NCBI RefSeq assembly: GCF_002836255.1
Contig: NZ_PJAU01000031.1
Location: forward strand, 310,001 to 374,000
Length of the DNA: 64,000 bases
Direction: 5' to 3'
Origin: Colwellia sp. 75C3
GTDB lineage: Bacteria; Pseudomonadota; Gammaproteobacteria; Enterobacterales; Alteromonadaceae
Shown: positions 36,478-46,795 of the stretch, in pieces
How the letters are laid out: each line of letters opens with the position of its first letter
Numbering within the stretch: position 1 is the stretch's first letter
The notes under the pieces: model-generated
Told to the model about the DNA's origin: nothing
Databases searched by the model: none
What the model saw: the letters and a program-made list of their open reading frames with translations, nothing else
Translations under genes and position numbers: made by a program

Positions 36478-37248
36478 CTACCACTTCTTCTTTGGTTGAA
36501 ATAATAAATCGAGTTCATTCTCTTCACTTTTTGCTTTTTTCGCGGCATCTTTGGCATTGGTATGCTTTAAAGCATCAGTGATATCTTCTAATTGTTGTGC
36601 AACATCAGCTTGCCTAGTTGTTACATAATCATTTTTTACTGTGGTGCTGGCTAAACTTTGCAAAGCTTTTTCAAAGTACTGTCTAGCAGAGCCAAGCATT
36701 TCTTTATTAAAAGCCATAGTACCGCGTTTAACTAAGCTTTCAATATTGATTTTTAATTGCATGACAGCTAAGCGTTGATCTTCTGCAGAGAAGGTCTGTG
36801 CGTCTAAAGCACCTTTACTTTGTTCTGACTTAAGCACTGCACGTAATTTTTTAATACATTGTAGGATAGCAACGAGTTGTTGCTCGTTATCTGGCAAGGT
36901 AAAGCTTTCTTCTGCAGCGCTTTGATTATCAGCCAGATCTTCCGAAGCTTTTAATCGTGATGATAATTCCTGTACTCTTTTTTTAATACCTTTTACAACA
37001 GGCATAAGTTCTTGCATTGTTTTAGCTGCATTTAAACTACGGCGGTTTAATATTTTGATAATATTTGGGTTGCTAGGCAGGTTAGCTAAATTTAGTATTA
37101 GCTCCTCACTTTCATCAATAATCGCTTTTTGCTTCGATACTTTAATGCGCTTTTCGGCTTCTAATTTTTCTTTATGTTGTTGAATGGAAGTTACCACAAC
37201 AACAATAATGATTAAGGCAATAATTAAGCCAACAATAATAGCAACCAT
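36478..37248 (-). CDS. Conserved hypothetical membrane-anchored coiled-coil protein
   Basis: 256 residues, not assigned to a named family. Residues 2-22 form one membrane helix of almost only Ile/Val/Leu, followed directly by a Lys/Glu-rich helix. The rest is predicted helical and charged. The segment GTMAFNKEMLGSARQYFEKALQSL looks like a single tetratricopeptide-type helix pair, and the tail ends in LFQPKKKW. The topology suggests an N-terminal anchor with a cytoplasmic helical domain. It sits between topA and cysB on the opposite strand and is the first gene of a two-gene unit with the small gene at 35986. Start ATG at 37248. Confidence 0.7.
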   Translation of the reverse strand: MVAIIVGLIIALIIIVVVVTSIQQHKEKLEAEKRIKVSKQKAIIDESEELILNLANLPSNPNIIKILNRRSLNAAKTMQELMPVVKGIKKRVQELSSRLKASEDLADNQSAAEESFTLPDNEQQLVAILQCIKKLRAVLKSEQSKGALDAQTFSAEDQRLAVMQLKINIESLVKRGTMAFNKEMLGSARQYFEKALQSLASTTVKNDYVTTRQADVAQQLEDITDALKHTNAKDAAKKAKSEENELDLLFQPKKKW

Positions 37249-37510
37249 TTAAGATTCTCTTGAATAAATAAACTACTAAGCAGTCTACAAAAAATGCTTT
37301 GTTTAGCATAGTACTAGTTGTAGATTTAGCTGAAAAATGTGTAAAAAAAGCTGTTTGTTAATATAGTATAACTAAGTAAAAAATAATCTTTATGAAATAT
37401 GAGCGAAGTGGGGGATTTTATTTACAAAAAGTAAAAAATTATTATGGTATAAATGTCCGATTAAGTATATTATTTTGGCATAAGCACATTACAAATCTCG
37501 CATTTTTTAA

Positions 37511-38503
<993 letters not shown>

Positions 38504-38514
38504 ACGTTGGAGTA

Positions 38515-38546
38515 ACGACCGGTGATAATCTTTTATTACCGGTCGT
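38515..38546. terminator. Hairpin between cysB and yfhL
   Basis: ACGACCGGT pairs with ACCGGTCGT around an imperfect TAA/TTA-containing loop. There is no T run, so termination strength is uncertain, but it lies exactly between convergent genes. Confidence 0.5.
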
Positions 38547-38594
38547 ACGCTAATCAAGCATTCCAAAGCGAATACTTGTAAATGTCATCACTGA

Positions 38595-38840
38595 CTAGCC
38601 ATGTAATCTTATAAACTTTGCCAGTAATACCTCTTCATTTTCAACATTATCTGTATCGGGTTTCACGCAATCTATAGGGCAGACACTGACGCAGGTTGGT
38701 TTGTCATAATGACCGATACATTCAGTACATTTATCCACATCAATCTCATAAATCTCTTCACCAAGGGTAATTGCACCATTGGGGCATTCAGGATCACACA
38801 TATCGCAATTAATACATGAGTCTAATATCTTTAATGCCAT
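38595..38840 (-). CDS. yfhL: YfhL-family 2[4Fe-4S] ferredoxin
   Basis: 81 residues. Two iron-sulfur motifs are visible: CINCDMCDPECP near the start and CTECIGHYDKPTCVSVCP with the longer spacing typical of the YfhL/Alvin-type ferredoxins. A C-terminal helix follows. In E. coli YfhL supports the U32-family RNA hydroxylases. Here it lies directly after yegQ (32 bp) on the same strand, a pairing that fits that role. Confidence 0.92.
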   Translation of the reverse strand: MALKILDSCINCDMCDPECPNGAITLGEEIYEIDVDKCTECIGHYDKPTCVSVCPIDCVKPDTDNVENEEVLLAKFIRLHG

Positions 38841-38872
38841 ATCACTTGTGACCTTTTATCATCGGCAAGCGA

Positions 38873-40264
38873 TTAATCTTTTTGGTTTTGTGCAAATGGA
38901 TGACGAGTTGTACCGCCTTCATCCAAATAGCGCATGATAATGCCAAAAGATAAATCTAATTCTGTATCAAGTTCAATTGCTACAAAGTGACCTGATCCTT
39001 TTGCATCATTAATGCTCTCACCATTTTTACTGTTAATCATATTACTTAGGGTAAATGTTTGATTGCCAGTGGGCGTCATTAATTCAAGCAGATCACCAGT
39101 AAGGAACTTGTTTTTAACGTCAATTTCAATAAAACCCGTTTCTTCATTACGGCCAAGCACTTCCCCGACAAATTGTTGAGTATCACTTTTTGAATAGCCA
39201 TAATCATAGTTTTGCGTATCACTGTGGCGATGACGTTGTAAAAATCCTTCGGTATAACCACGGTGTGCTAGATGTTCTAAGTCAGTATTTAGACTTTGAT
39301 TGAATGTTCTGTCTGCCATGGCATCATTAATAGCTTGACCATAAACTTGCGCTGTTCTTGCACAATAATAAAATGACTTAGTTCGTCCCTCAATTTTAAG
39401 TGAGTGTACACCAATTTTAACCAAGCGCTCAACGTGCTCTACAGCGCGTAGATCTTTTGAGTTCATGATGTAAGTGCCATGCTCATCTTCAAATGCTGGC
39501 ATATATTCACCAGGGCGGCCTTGCTCTTGCAGTAAAATGACATCATCGATAGGTTTCTGTGAGGGGACGATAATATCTTGTTCTGGCATATATATTTCAA
39601 CGGACTCCGGTTTAACAGCAACAATATCACCTGTTTCTGTTTCTTTGGCTTCATGAGTATCATACTTCCAACGGCAGGAGTTCGTGCAGGTTCCTTGATT
39701 GGGATCTCTTTTATTGATATAGCCTGAAAGTAAACAGCGACCAGAGTAGGCCATGCAAAGAGCGCCATGGACAAATACTTCTAGTTCCATTTCAGGGCAA
39801 TGAAATCTGATATCTTCAATTTCATCAAGGGATAGTTCTCTCGACAATATTACACGTTCTATTCCCTGTTGCTGCCAAAACTTCACCGTTGCCCAATTGA
39901 CTGCATTTGCTTGTACTGACAAGTGAATAGGCATATCAGGAAAGTTTTCTCTAGCCAGCATAATAAGGCCAGGGTCTGACATGATTAATGCATCTGGCTT
40001 CATGGCAATAACAGGTGCAATATCTTTCAGAAAGGTTTTTAGCTTGCCGTTATGTGGTGCTATGTTGTTAACCAGATAGAATTTTTTGCCTAGTTGATGT
40101 GCTTCATTTATGCCTATTTGAATATTCTCTAAACTAAACTCATTGTTTCTGACCCGCAAAGAATAACGAGGTTGGCCAGCATAAACAGCATCTGCACCGT
40201 AAGCAAAAGCATATCGCATATTTTTCAAACTACCGGCAGGAGAAAGAAGTTCAGGTTTTATCAT
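38873..40264 (-). CDS. yegQ: U32-family protein YegQ/TrhP, tRNA U34 hydroxylation
   Basis: 463 residues. The U32 core begins ELLSPAGSLKNMRYAFAYGADAVYAG, and VFVHGALCMAYSGRCLLSGYINKRDPNQGTC carries the conserved Cys cluster, with CRWKY after it. E. coli TrhP (YegQ) makes 5-hydroxyuridine at tRNA position 34 using prephenate and an iron-sulfur cofactor. The name peptidase U32 is historical. It is followed by the ferredoxin gene yfhL in the same transcript. pheA, a gene acting on prephenate, happens to be in this window but is far away and not linked by sequence evidence. Confidence 0.9.
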   Translation of the reverse strand: MIKPELLSPAGSLKNMRYAFAYGADAVYAGQPRYSLRVRNNEFSLENIQIGINEAHQLGKKFYLVNNIAPHNGKLKTFLKDIAPVIAMKPDALIMSDPGLIMLARENFPDMPIHLSVQANAVNWATVKFWQQQGIERVILSRELSLDEIEDIRFHCPEMELEVFVHGALCMAYSGRCLLSGYINKRDPNQGTCTNSCRWKYDTHEAKETETGDIVAVKPESVEIYMPEQDIIVPSQKPIDDVILLQEQGRPGEYMPAFEDEHGTYIMNSKDLRAVEHVERLVKIGVHSLKIEGRTKSFYYCARTAQVYGQAINDAMADRTFNQSLNTDLEHLAHRGYTEGFLQRHRHSDTQNYDYGYSKSDTQQFVGEVLGRNEETGFIEIDVKNKFLTGDLLELMTPTGNQTFTLSNMINSKNGESINDAKGSGHFVAIELDTELDLSFGIIMRYLDEGGTTRHPFAQNQKD

Positions 40265-40529
40265 GAGGTACTCAAAGTTAAAATGGAATAAAAACGAAAA
40301 AAATTAGCGGCAAATTATACTCAATAGCCATTGCTGCGACTATTTCGAATTAAGCTAAAGGTGATGTGGATCAACATTTATTTAGCTAATGTCGATAGAT
40401 GTGTGTAATAGGTTATAGGTAAAATGTAGATAACCCAGCTATTAGCTTGAAAAACATTGATAAAAAGCATTACTTTTAGAAAAATGTGCTACTTTTAATG
40501 GTAAGCACAATAAAAATAAAGGTGGATTT

Positions 40530-41372
40530 ATGGCAACTGAAAATGCCCTGTATACAATTTTGACTGAAAAGATAAAACAAGACACTCTCGTATTACCCAC
40601 ATTACCGGAGGTAGCATTAAAAGTTAGAAGTGCTGCGGATGATCCTGATATTAATTTAAATCAAATGAGTGATATTATTGCGCAAGATCCAGCCTTATCT
40701 TTAGGTATGCTCAAAGTTGCTAACAATGCGATCTTGGGACGTAGTATTAAAGTTGAAACTGTTCCGCAAGCGGTAACCCGTATTGGCTTAAATCAAATTA
40801 AAAGTATTGCAACGGCAATGGCTATAGAGCAAGTATTTGTTTCGCATAATGACGTTGTTACTATGTATATGAATAAGGCTTGGGTAAAAACTATTGATAT
40901 CGCATCAGTGGCGATTAGCTTGATGGATTTATATTTAAAAGAGAATAAGCGTACCTCACTATCGTTAGACACCATTACATTAGCGGCATTAATACATAAT
41001 ATTGGTGTTTTACCTATTTTGACTGAGGCAGAAAATCATCCTGATGTTTTTGCTAACCCTACTTTTTTACAGCAAGCAATTATTAAATTATCTGGACGAG
41101 TGGGGGGAGCAATTACCCGCAGTTGGGGGTTTTCTGAGGACTTTACTTTATTAGCTGAAAGTTGGAGCGATTTAACTATTTTACCAACTGAAGTTCATTA
41201 TTTGGATTTTATAAGAGCAGGAGCTATTTATCATAATGTCTTTAAAAATGAATCTACCAAAGAGGCATTATTAAAAAATTATACTAAGAAAGGAATTTTA
41301 CCTTCTGTTGATTATATGGAAGGTGATGAATTTAAAGAAATGTGCGATGGTGTAAAGGCTATGTTTATTTAA
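40530..41372 (+). CDS. HDOD domain protein
   Basis: 280 residues, nearly all one HDOD domain: LPTLPEVALKVRSAADDPDINLNQMSDIIAQDPALSLGMLKVANNA is the standard beginning, and LAALIHNIGVLPIL replaces the HD catalytic pair with HN. HDOD proteins are HD-related but usually lack phosphohydrolase residues and act as signalling or protein-interaction modules, often near c-di-GMP or chemotaxis networks. No other domain is attached here. Start ATG at 40530 with AGGTGG ribosome site; single-gene unit with a terminator at 41408. Confidence 0.9.
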   Translation: MATENALYTILTEKIKQDTLVLPTLPEVALKVRSAADDPDINLNQMSDIIAQDPALSLGMLKVANNAILGRSIKVETVPQAVTRIGLNQIKSIATAMAIEQVFVSHNDVVTMYMNKAWVKTIDIASVAISLMDLYLKENKRTSLSLDTITLAALIHNIGVLPILTEAENHPDVFANPTFLQQAIIKLSGRVGGAITRSWGFSEDFTLLAESWSDLTILPTEVHYLDFIRAGAIYHNVFKNESTKEALLKNYTKKGILPSVDYMEGDEFKEMCDGVKAMFI

Positions 41373-41407
41373 TTATAACTAAAGTTACTTTTAAATTAAA
41401 TAATAAT

Positions 41408-41436
41408 AAAAATGGCAACCTTGAGTTGCCATTTTT
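41408..41436 (+). terminator. Terminator after HDOD gene
   Basis: AAAAATGGCAAC, CTTGA loop, GTTGCCATTTTT, 36 bp after the stop codon. Confidence 0.9.
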
Positions 41437-41455
41437 ATTTAATGCTAAAATATAT

Positions 41456-41765
41456 ATACCCGTTACCAATCAATATGCAAGTTTCAGAGTGCTTGAGCAA
41501 TTTCAATTCAAGGCGCTGTGATGAAATAATGGTTATTCAGGAGAATATGCTCCTGCATTCTCTAATAAGCTACATCCATGTAGCGCCATTATAAATCACA
41601 GCAACGATGAAGTGATTTTGCTCAAGCGCTTCTTCGATGGGTTTTAAATGACTTTATACGGCGTTAAATAATCAAACCATAGAATGACTATGCTTAAATT
41701 ATTTGCCTTACCTAAAGTGAATTTAATTCCCACTGAAATCCTGCACTTTGAATGGTAACGGGTAT
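41456..41765. repeat. MITE-like 310-bp inverted-repeat element between HDOD gene and rdgC
   Basis: The ends ATACCCGTTACCAATCAA (left) and, read on the minus strand, ATACCCGTTACCATTCAA (right) form a terminal inverted repeat with one mismatch in 18. Inside, GCTTGAGCAA pairs with TTGCTCAAGC, CGCTGTGAT with ATCACAGC, and GCTACATCCATGTAGC is itself palindromic, so the left two thirds can fold into a long hairpin. A 60-codon frame inside is not credible. The right end stops 3 bp from the rdgC stop codon. A partial copy is at 4378-4459. Confidence 0.75.
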
Positions 41766-41768
41766 TGT

Positions 41769-42692
41769 TTAATCTTTTTCTAAAAGGTCAGTCGTCTTCA
41801 TCGAAAACTCAGCCAATAGATCGATAATGAAACGATTTAACTCTCCAGACATTAGTGCAAAATCTGCATCAAGTTTAGCCACTACATCATCACTATCGAT
41901 ATCATCATTTTGTTCGTGAATAACATCAAAAAACTTTACTCGTTTTATCGCTAAGTCATCACATAAAATAAAGGATAACGATTCATCCCATTCTAACGCT
42001 ACTTTTACAACGTATTTATCAGCATCTAAATGTGATTTAATCTCTTCACTCAACAGGTCTTGGTTTTTAACACGAACAACCGCACCATCATCACCTAAAG
42101 CATTAAACTCAGCTTCCATACCTAAAGTAAACTTACCACCTAAACTTTTCTCGTTTAGCCAGTCAGTCATGGTTTCATCAGCACAAATGTCAGGTTCGAA
42201 ACTGGTAACCGGTAAGGTGCCAAGTACTTTACGCAATAACGCTAATAAATCTTCTGCTTTACCACGTGAGCTTGAATTGATAACGATGATATTATTAACA
42301 GGGCTTATGTAAGCATGGGTATCTGTTATACGAGAAAAAGCACGAGGTAGTAATTCAAACGTTATATCTTCTTTGAACTGTTCTTTTTCTTTTTTCGTAG
42401 CACCACGGCCTTGCTCTAGTTCAAGTAAGTTGACTTTTTCTTCAACCATATCTTTAATAACGGAGGCAGGAAGCATTTTTTCTTCTTTGCGCGCACAAAC
42501 TAGAAAGTTACCGTTTGCACTATGTACACTGGTATCACCATGTTTACCTAATGCGTTAATCCAACCAAAGTGAGCAACTTCTGTAGAGCCTAGAGGGGTA
42601 AAGAGGTGCTCAGATAAATGTTTTTCTAAGTCTTCTTCAGACCATTCAAATGGGCGAGTAAAGGCAAAAAAGTAAAGGTTTTTAAACCACAT
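41769..42692 (-). CDS. rdgC: Recombination-associated protein RdgC
   Basis: 307 residues, normal length. It begins MWFKNLYFFAFTRPFEW and contains EHLFTPLGSTEVAHFGWINALG, both diagnostic. RdgC forms a ring-shaped dimer around DNA, binds without sequence preference and limits RecA loading at replication forks. Cytosolic, monocistronic, start ATG at 42692. The MITE-like element abuts its 3' end, so the transcript may end within or run into the hairpin. Confidence 0.97.
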   Translation of the reverse strand: MWFKNLYFFAFTRPFEWSEEDLEKHLSEHLFTPLGSTEVAHFGWINALGKHGDTSVHSANGNFLVCARKEEKMLPASVIKDMVEEKVNLLELEQGRGATKKEKEQFKEDITFELLPRAFSRITDTHAYISPVNNIIVINSSSRGKAEDLLALLRKVLGTLPVTSFEPDICADETMTDWLNEKSLGGKFTLGMEAEFNALGDDGAVVRVKNQDLLSEEIKSHLDADKYVVKVALEWDESLSFILCDDLAIKRVKFFDVIHEQNDDIDSDDVVAKLDADFALMSGELNRFIIDLLAEFSMKTTDLLEKD

Positions 42693-42766
42693 AAGTAAAT
42701 CCTAGGCTGATAAGAGAGTGTTTCGGCGATTATCATACCTGAATTCTAATGTTAAGACAGCAGCTT

Positions 42767-44509
42767 TTAGCTATACCTCATGTCAGGTAACGTCATGCGA
42801 TAGCTTAAGCCTTCACCTGATTCTGAGTAGGCGTCAATTGAGCCGTTAAGAGTATCAATGACTAAATTTTTAATTATATGAGTGCCTAAACCAGTGCCAC
42901 CCTTATCTAGCTGAGTGGTATAAAAAGGGTCAAACAATTGCTCAAGCTGCTCTTCTGTAACACCGACACCATTATCTTTATACAGTATAACTAGTCTTTG
43001 TTGATCGATACTCACATCTATATTGATCATCCCGCGGTTAATATTATTAAAACCATGGATAATAGAATTGATAATTAAATTAATAATGATTTGAGCAATA
43101 GCACCAGGGTGTGTGTAAATTTCAATATGTGGATCGCAACTTATTTTAACACAGTGATTGGTTTTCTTTAATTTAGGATGAATTGACTGGATGATCTCAT
43201 CAAGATATTTAGCAATATTGATTAATCTCACTTTATCATTGGTTTGATCAACAGCAACTTGCTTAAAGCTGGTAATTAACTCTGCAGCTCTTTGTAAGTT
43301 ACTGGATAGCAATTCGATACTTTGTTGTGCATTACCTATAAAACTGTCAATGGTGCGCTTTGACAATTTTTGTGCGCTGATGTCTTGTTGTAATTTAGTA
43401 GTAATATCAGCTAAATAGCTAGCTGAAGTAATACTAATGCCAATAGGGGTATTTATTTCATGAGAAACCTCAGCACTGAGTTGTCCTAAAGATGACATTT
43501 TCTCTGCTTCTAATAACCTGTCTCGTGCTTTACTTAGGTCGATTATTGAGCTTTTTAAATCTTTATTTGTGGTCATCAGTGTACTTTCAGTTTTACGGCG
43601 GCGGTTATTCTCGCCTTCTAGTTGGTGCTGCTGTGCTAGCATTTCTTTTTGTTGAACTTCCATTTTTAATAACGTTCTACTTAACGTAGAGGTTTTTCTT
43701 GCTACTTCCTGCTCAAGTAATAAATTTTGTTCATCTAATTTGTCATTTGCCAAATTAGTTTCTCGTTGCGATAAAGAAAGTTTGTCTTTAAATTCAACTA
43801 GTTCATCAATAAGATTATTGTAAGCATCCTCTAAAACATCAAGTTCATTTCTTTCATCGTTCATACTATGAAATTTAGATGCTTCAGGATCATGGAGATC
43901 AAGTTGTTTCATTTGGTTAGTTAAGTCTTTTAGCGGATCAGTTAATAATTTTGTAAAAGCCAATGAGAATAAGAACACCAGAAAAGCGGTTTTGACAATA
44001 GCGTTGCCGATGAGAAAATAAATTCCTACTTCGATGCGGCTAAAAATAACATCATTACTCGAGAGTAAGGTAACGGTTCCAACGGTTGTAGTTCGTCCTG
44101 AAAACTCAAATATCAGCGGAAAAGAGTGGCCGAATAGCCCATCGCTTAACGAGCTAATACTCTGATGTTCATTATAGTTCTCTTGCGCAGCTAGGTTAGT
44201 AACGGTAAGTACTTCACCAAGTTGAGTAATAACATTATTGGCTTCATCTGTTACGGTTATCCCTTGTATCATAGGGATAGCTATTAAACCTTCAGAAATA
44301 TCAACAGCTTGTTGAGTGTTTAGTTCCCAAACAGCACGCGTTAAGCTACCACTAATTGTTTTTTGTAAGGTGAGAAGTTCACTATTGATATGACTTTTGG
44401 TATTAAAATATTCAGCAATAATTTGAATGCCAGTAACACTGACCGTTAAAATAAAATAAACAGAGAGGACTCTTGTTAATAGCTTACGCGATATGCTGGT
44501 TATTTTCAT
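42767..44509 (-). CDS. Orphan membrane sensor histidine kinase
   Basis: 580 residues. Two membrane segments (about 12-32 and 165-190) flank a periplasmic sensor region of about 130 residues. A HAMP-like linker and a long coiled coil (about 230-330, rich in Glu/Gln/Leu) follow. The dimerisation box SAEVSHEINTPIG carries the phospho-acceptor H350. The ATPase domain has NLIINSIIHGF (N box), DNGVGV (G1) and GGTGLGTHIIKNL (G2). No response regulator is adjacent on this strand; its gene diverges from the porin gene. The HEINTPIG box and coiled-coil architecture resemble kinases of the DctB/HPK4 type. The signal and partner are unknown. Confidence 0.85.
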   Translation of the reverse strand: MKITSISRKLLTRVLSVYFILTVSVTGIQIIAEYFNTKSHINSELLTLQKTISGSLTRAVWELNTQQAVDISEGLIAIPMIQGITVTDEANNVITQLGEVLTVTNLAAQENYNEHQSISSLSDGLFGHSFPLIFEFSGRTTTVGTVTLLSSNDVIFSRIEVGIYFLIGNAIVKTAFLVFLFSLAFTKLLTDPLKDLTNQMKQLDLHDPEASKFHSMNDERNELDVLEDAYNNLIDELVEFKDKLSLSQRETNLANDKLDEQNLLLEQEVARKTSTLSRTLLKMEVQQKEMLAQQHQLEGENNRRRKTESTLMTTNKDLKSSIIDLSKARDRLLEAEKMSSLGQLSAEVSHEINTPIGISITSASYLADITTKLQQDISAQKLSKRTIDSFIGNAQQSIELLSSNLQRAAELITSFKQVAVDQTNDKVRLINIAKYLDEIIQSIHPKLKKTNHCVKISCDPHIEIYTHPGAIAQIIINLIINSIIHGFNNINRGMINIDVSIDQQRLVILYKDNGVGVTEEQLEQLFDPFYTTQLDKGGTGLGTHIIKNLVIDTLNGSIDAYSESGEGLSYRMTLPDMRYS

Positions 44510-44707
44510 ATCAGTTATCTTTTAGGTGTCTTTTAGGTGATTTTAGGAACTTACAGTTAATTCTAGTGAATCTTTTATAAAGTGCGCGAAAATAAATTAT
44601 ATAGTCTAAAATTATAATAATTTCTTGTTTAATTCAATTGAAACATTATTTTATATAAATAGATACCATGACAGTTATAGGTGTTTTTTATGAATTTAAC
44701 TTTACAG

Positions 44708-44725
44708 TTGTAACAAAAGTGTAAT
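44708..44725 (+). promoter_or_regulatory. Possible Pho box upstream of the porin gene
   Basis: TTGTAAC, AAAA, GTGTAAT: two 7-base units 11 bp apart, with a third weak unit ATATTGT (44730). It fits the CTGTnAT-A/T4-CTGTnAT layout with four or five matches per unit, clearly weaker than the sites before phoB and pstS. Confidence 0.4.
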
Positions 44726-44795
44726 CTTCATATTGTAAAGTACTATCTATTAATGCCCTTACAGATAATTTAAAATTTACTTATTAGGAATACCC

Positions 44796-45821
44796 ATGAA
44801 ACTGATTAAAAGCTGTATTACAATGGCTGTTTGTTCTTTATTAACATTACCTACATTTGCTGCCGATGACGCAATTAGCAAAAAGCAGGAAAATAAAGAG
44901 GTTATTGACTTTTACGGAAAGTTGAATATTTCATTACAAGCCACTGAAGAAAAAGGTGAATCATTTAATGAGCTAAAAAGTAATGCTTCTCGGGTTGGTG
45001 TAAAAGGTAAATATTATTTAGATAATGGCTTAACTGCTATTTATAAACTGGAATGGCAAGTCAATGTTAATGATGATAGTAAAGATACGCTAACGGCTCG
45101 TAATCAATGGGTTGGTGTCAAAGGTAACTTTGGAGAGCTTACTGTTGGTCGATCAGACACTACTTTGAAAGTATCTCAAGGTAAGTTTGATTTGTTTAAT
45201 GATTATGAAGGTGATTTGAAACATCTTTTCATAGGGGAAAATAGAGTGGCCGATTCTATAACTTATAAATCTCCTGTTTTTAAACATTTCCAAGTATTAA
45301 CCAGTTATATTATTTCTGATGATCATGAAGCCGATGATCCATATTCAGTAGGTGTTTTTTTTGGTGATTTAAACTTGAAAAAAACCGATTTTTTCTTATC
45401 AGTTGCTCATGATGAAAATATGCCAGTTAAATTTAAGGGGGTTGACGGAGGAGGAGACTCTATTTCTACAACCGAGCCCTTAGCTAATACACGTGTAACA
45501 GGTATGTATCAAATTGGTGATTTACGCTTGGGGGCTATGTTCGTTGATACTGAAGTTGTTACTACGGGGAAATCTGAAACAGGTTATGCTGCTAATCTAT
45601 CTTATAAAATAGGTAAAGTGCTTACTAAAGTTGAATATCAAGAATTTGCTGGGGCTGATGCCATTAGTATCGGTGCTGATTATAAATTAGGTAAAAAGAC
45701 TAAGGTGTATGCTTGGTATACTGATAGAGAAGGGAATATCGTTAAAGGGAATGATGGTAATTTCTATAAGTTCTCTGATGCAGGGAAATATTTTGCTATT
45801 GGAATGGAACAAAAATTCTAA
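44796..45821 (+). CDS. Outer-membrane porin, general Gram-negative type
   Basis: 341 residues. Signal peptide cleaved after TFAA (about residue 22). The mature protein starts with acidic residues, then VIDFYGKLNISLQ, the typical first strand. NASRVGVKGKYYLDNGLTAIYKLEW and NQWVGVKGNFGELTVGR are conserved trimeric-porin strands, and it ends YFAIGMEQKF with the terminal Phe needed for outer-membrane assembly. It forms a beta-barrel diffusion channel. It lies just before phoB, and a weak Pho-box-like site upstream raises the idea of a phosphate-starvation porin comparable in role to PhoE; this is inference. Start ATG 44796 with AGGAA. Confidence 0.88.
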   Translation: MKLIKSCITMAVCSLLTLPTFAADDAISKKQENKEVIDFYGKLNISLQATEEKGESFNELKSNASRVGVKGKYYLDNGLTAIYKLEWQVNVNDDSKDTLTARNQWVGVKGNFGELTVGRSDTTLKVSQGKFDLFNDYEGDLKHLFIGENRVADSITYKSPVFKHFQVLTSYIISDDHEADDPYSVGVFFGDLNLKKTDFFLSVAHDENMPVKFKGVDGGGDSISTTEPLANTRVTGMYQIGDLRLGAMFVDTEVVTTGKSETGYAANLSYKIGKVLTKVEYQEFAGADAISIGADYKLGKKTKVYAWYTDREGNIVKGNDGNFYKFSDAGKYFAIGMEQKF

Positions 45822-45854
45822 ATATTACCTTTATATTTAATTTTTAATTCAAAC

Positions 45855-45890
45855 AAAGCCGTTAACTTACTGTGGGTTAATGGCTTTTTT
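45855..45890 (+). terminator. Terminator after porin gene
   Basis: AAAGCCGTTAAC and GTTAATGGCTTT form an imperfect 12-bp stem followed by T residues, 33 bp after the stop. Confidence 0.75.
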
Positions 45891-45938
45891 ATATATTTAT
45901 GCTTGGTAAAACGATAAGCTTTATTGATATTTTCACTT

Positions 45939-45956
45939 TTGTCATAAAACTGTCAC
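45939..45956 (+). promoter_or_regulatory. Pho box upstream of phoB
   Basis: TTGTCATAAAACTGTCAC matches the E. coli Pho box (CTGTCATAAAACTGTCAC-like) at 17 of 18 positions. It lies 99 bp before the phoB ATG, consistent with autoregulation of phoBR. Confidence 0.88.
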
Positions 45957-46055
45957 TTAACTTCTGCACAATAACTTATCAAGTGTAATCTTTTGTTAAT
46001 GTTTGCTTTGCAAACAATAGATTCAATCAGCTAGTCATATTATTAGGATGTATAC

Positions 46056-46763
46056 ATGAGTCGAAAAATTTTAGTTGTTGAGGATGAGACCCCTATCAGG
46101 GAGATGATTAGCTTTGTATTAGATCAAAATGGTTTTAATGCTATTGAAGCCAGTGACATTGACCAAGCATTAGCAAAAATTCATGATCCTTATCCTGATT
46201 TAATATTACTAGATTGGATGTTACCTGGTGGCACTGGCGTTGCGCTCGCGAAAAAGCTAAAACAAAATGAATACACACGTAATATCCCCATTATTATGCT
46301 GACAGCAAGAAGTGATGAGGATGATAAAGTAAAAGGTTTTGAAGCCGGAGTTGATGACTATGTAACTAAGCCTTTTTCACCTAAAGAGCTTATTGCACGC
46401 ATAAAAGCTGTTATTCGCCGTGTTTCTCCAACATCTCTTGAAGAAGAAGTTGATTTTCATGGCTTAAAGCTTGACCCTGTTGCCCATCGTGTTGCTATTA
46501 ACGGTAATAGCTTAGATTTAGGACCAACGGAGTTTCGTTTATTGCACTTTTTCATGACCCATACGGAACGAGTATATTCACGTGAACAGTTATTAGATAA
46601 TGTTTGGGGCACCAATATTTACGTTGAAGACCGCACTGTTGATGTTCATATCAGACGCTTACGTAAAGCCATTTCAGGTGAAGGACATGAAGACTTTGTG
46701 CAAACTGTCCGTGGGGCCGGTTATCGCTTTTCAAGTAAATTAAAAAAAGTCAGTTCACTGTAG
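46056..46763 (+). CDS. phoB: Phosphate response regulator PhoB
   Basis: 235 residues. Receiver domain 1-120: [14 protein letters not shown] with the acidic pocket, phospho-acceptor D53 in [10 protein letters not shown], and K in [10 protein letters not shown]. The C-terminal OmpR-type winged helix (about 135-230) has [15 protein letters not shown] and [12 protein letters not shown]. Phosphorylated PhoB binds Pho boxes and activates phosphate-scavenging genes. Start ATG with AGGA, 32 bp before phoR on the same strand. A strong Pho box upstream supports autoregulation. Confidence 0.97.
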   Translation: MSRKILVVEDETPIREMISFVLDQNGFNAIEASDIDQALAKIHDPYPDLILLDWMLPGGTGVALAKKLKQNEYTRNIPIIMLTARSDEDDKVKGFEAGVDDYVTKPFSPKELIARIKAVIRRVSPTSLEEEVDFHGLKLDPVAHRVAINGNSLDLGPTEFRLLHFFMTHTERVYSREQLLDNVWGTNIYVEDRTVDVHIRRLRKAISGEGHEDFVQTVRGAGYRFSSKLKKVSSL

Positions 46764-46795
46764 CTTTTTCTCTGTTGGAAATTAATTAGACAAGT

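Noticed and set aside
46001-46015. GTTTG-N5-CAAAC palindrome before phoB as a PsrA site
   Set aside because: The half-sites are in the opposite orientation to the CAAAC-N4-GTTTG pattern, so it is not the same operator.
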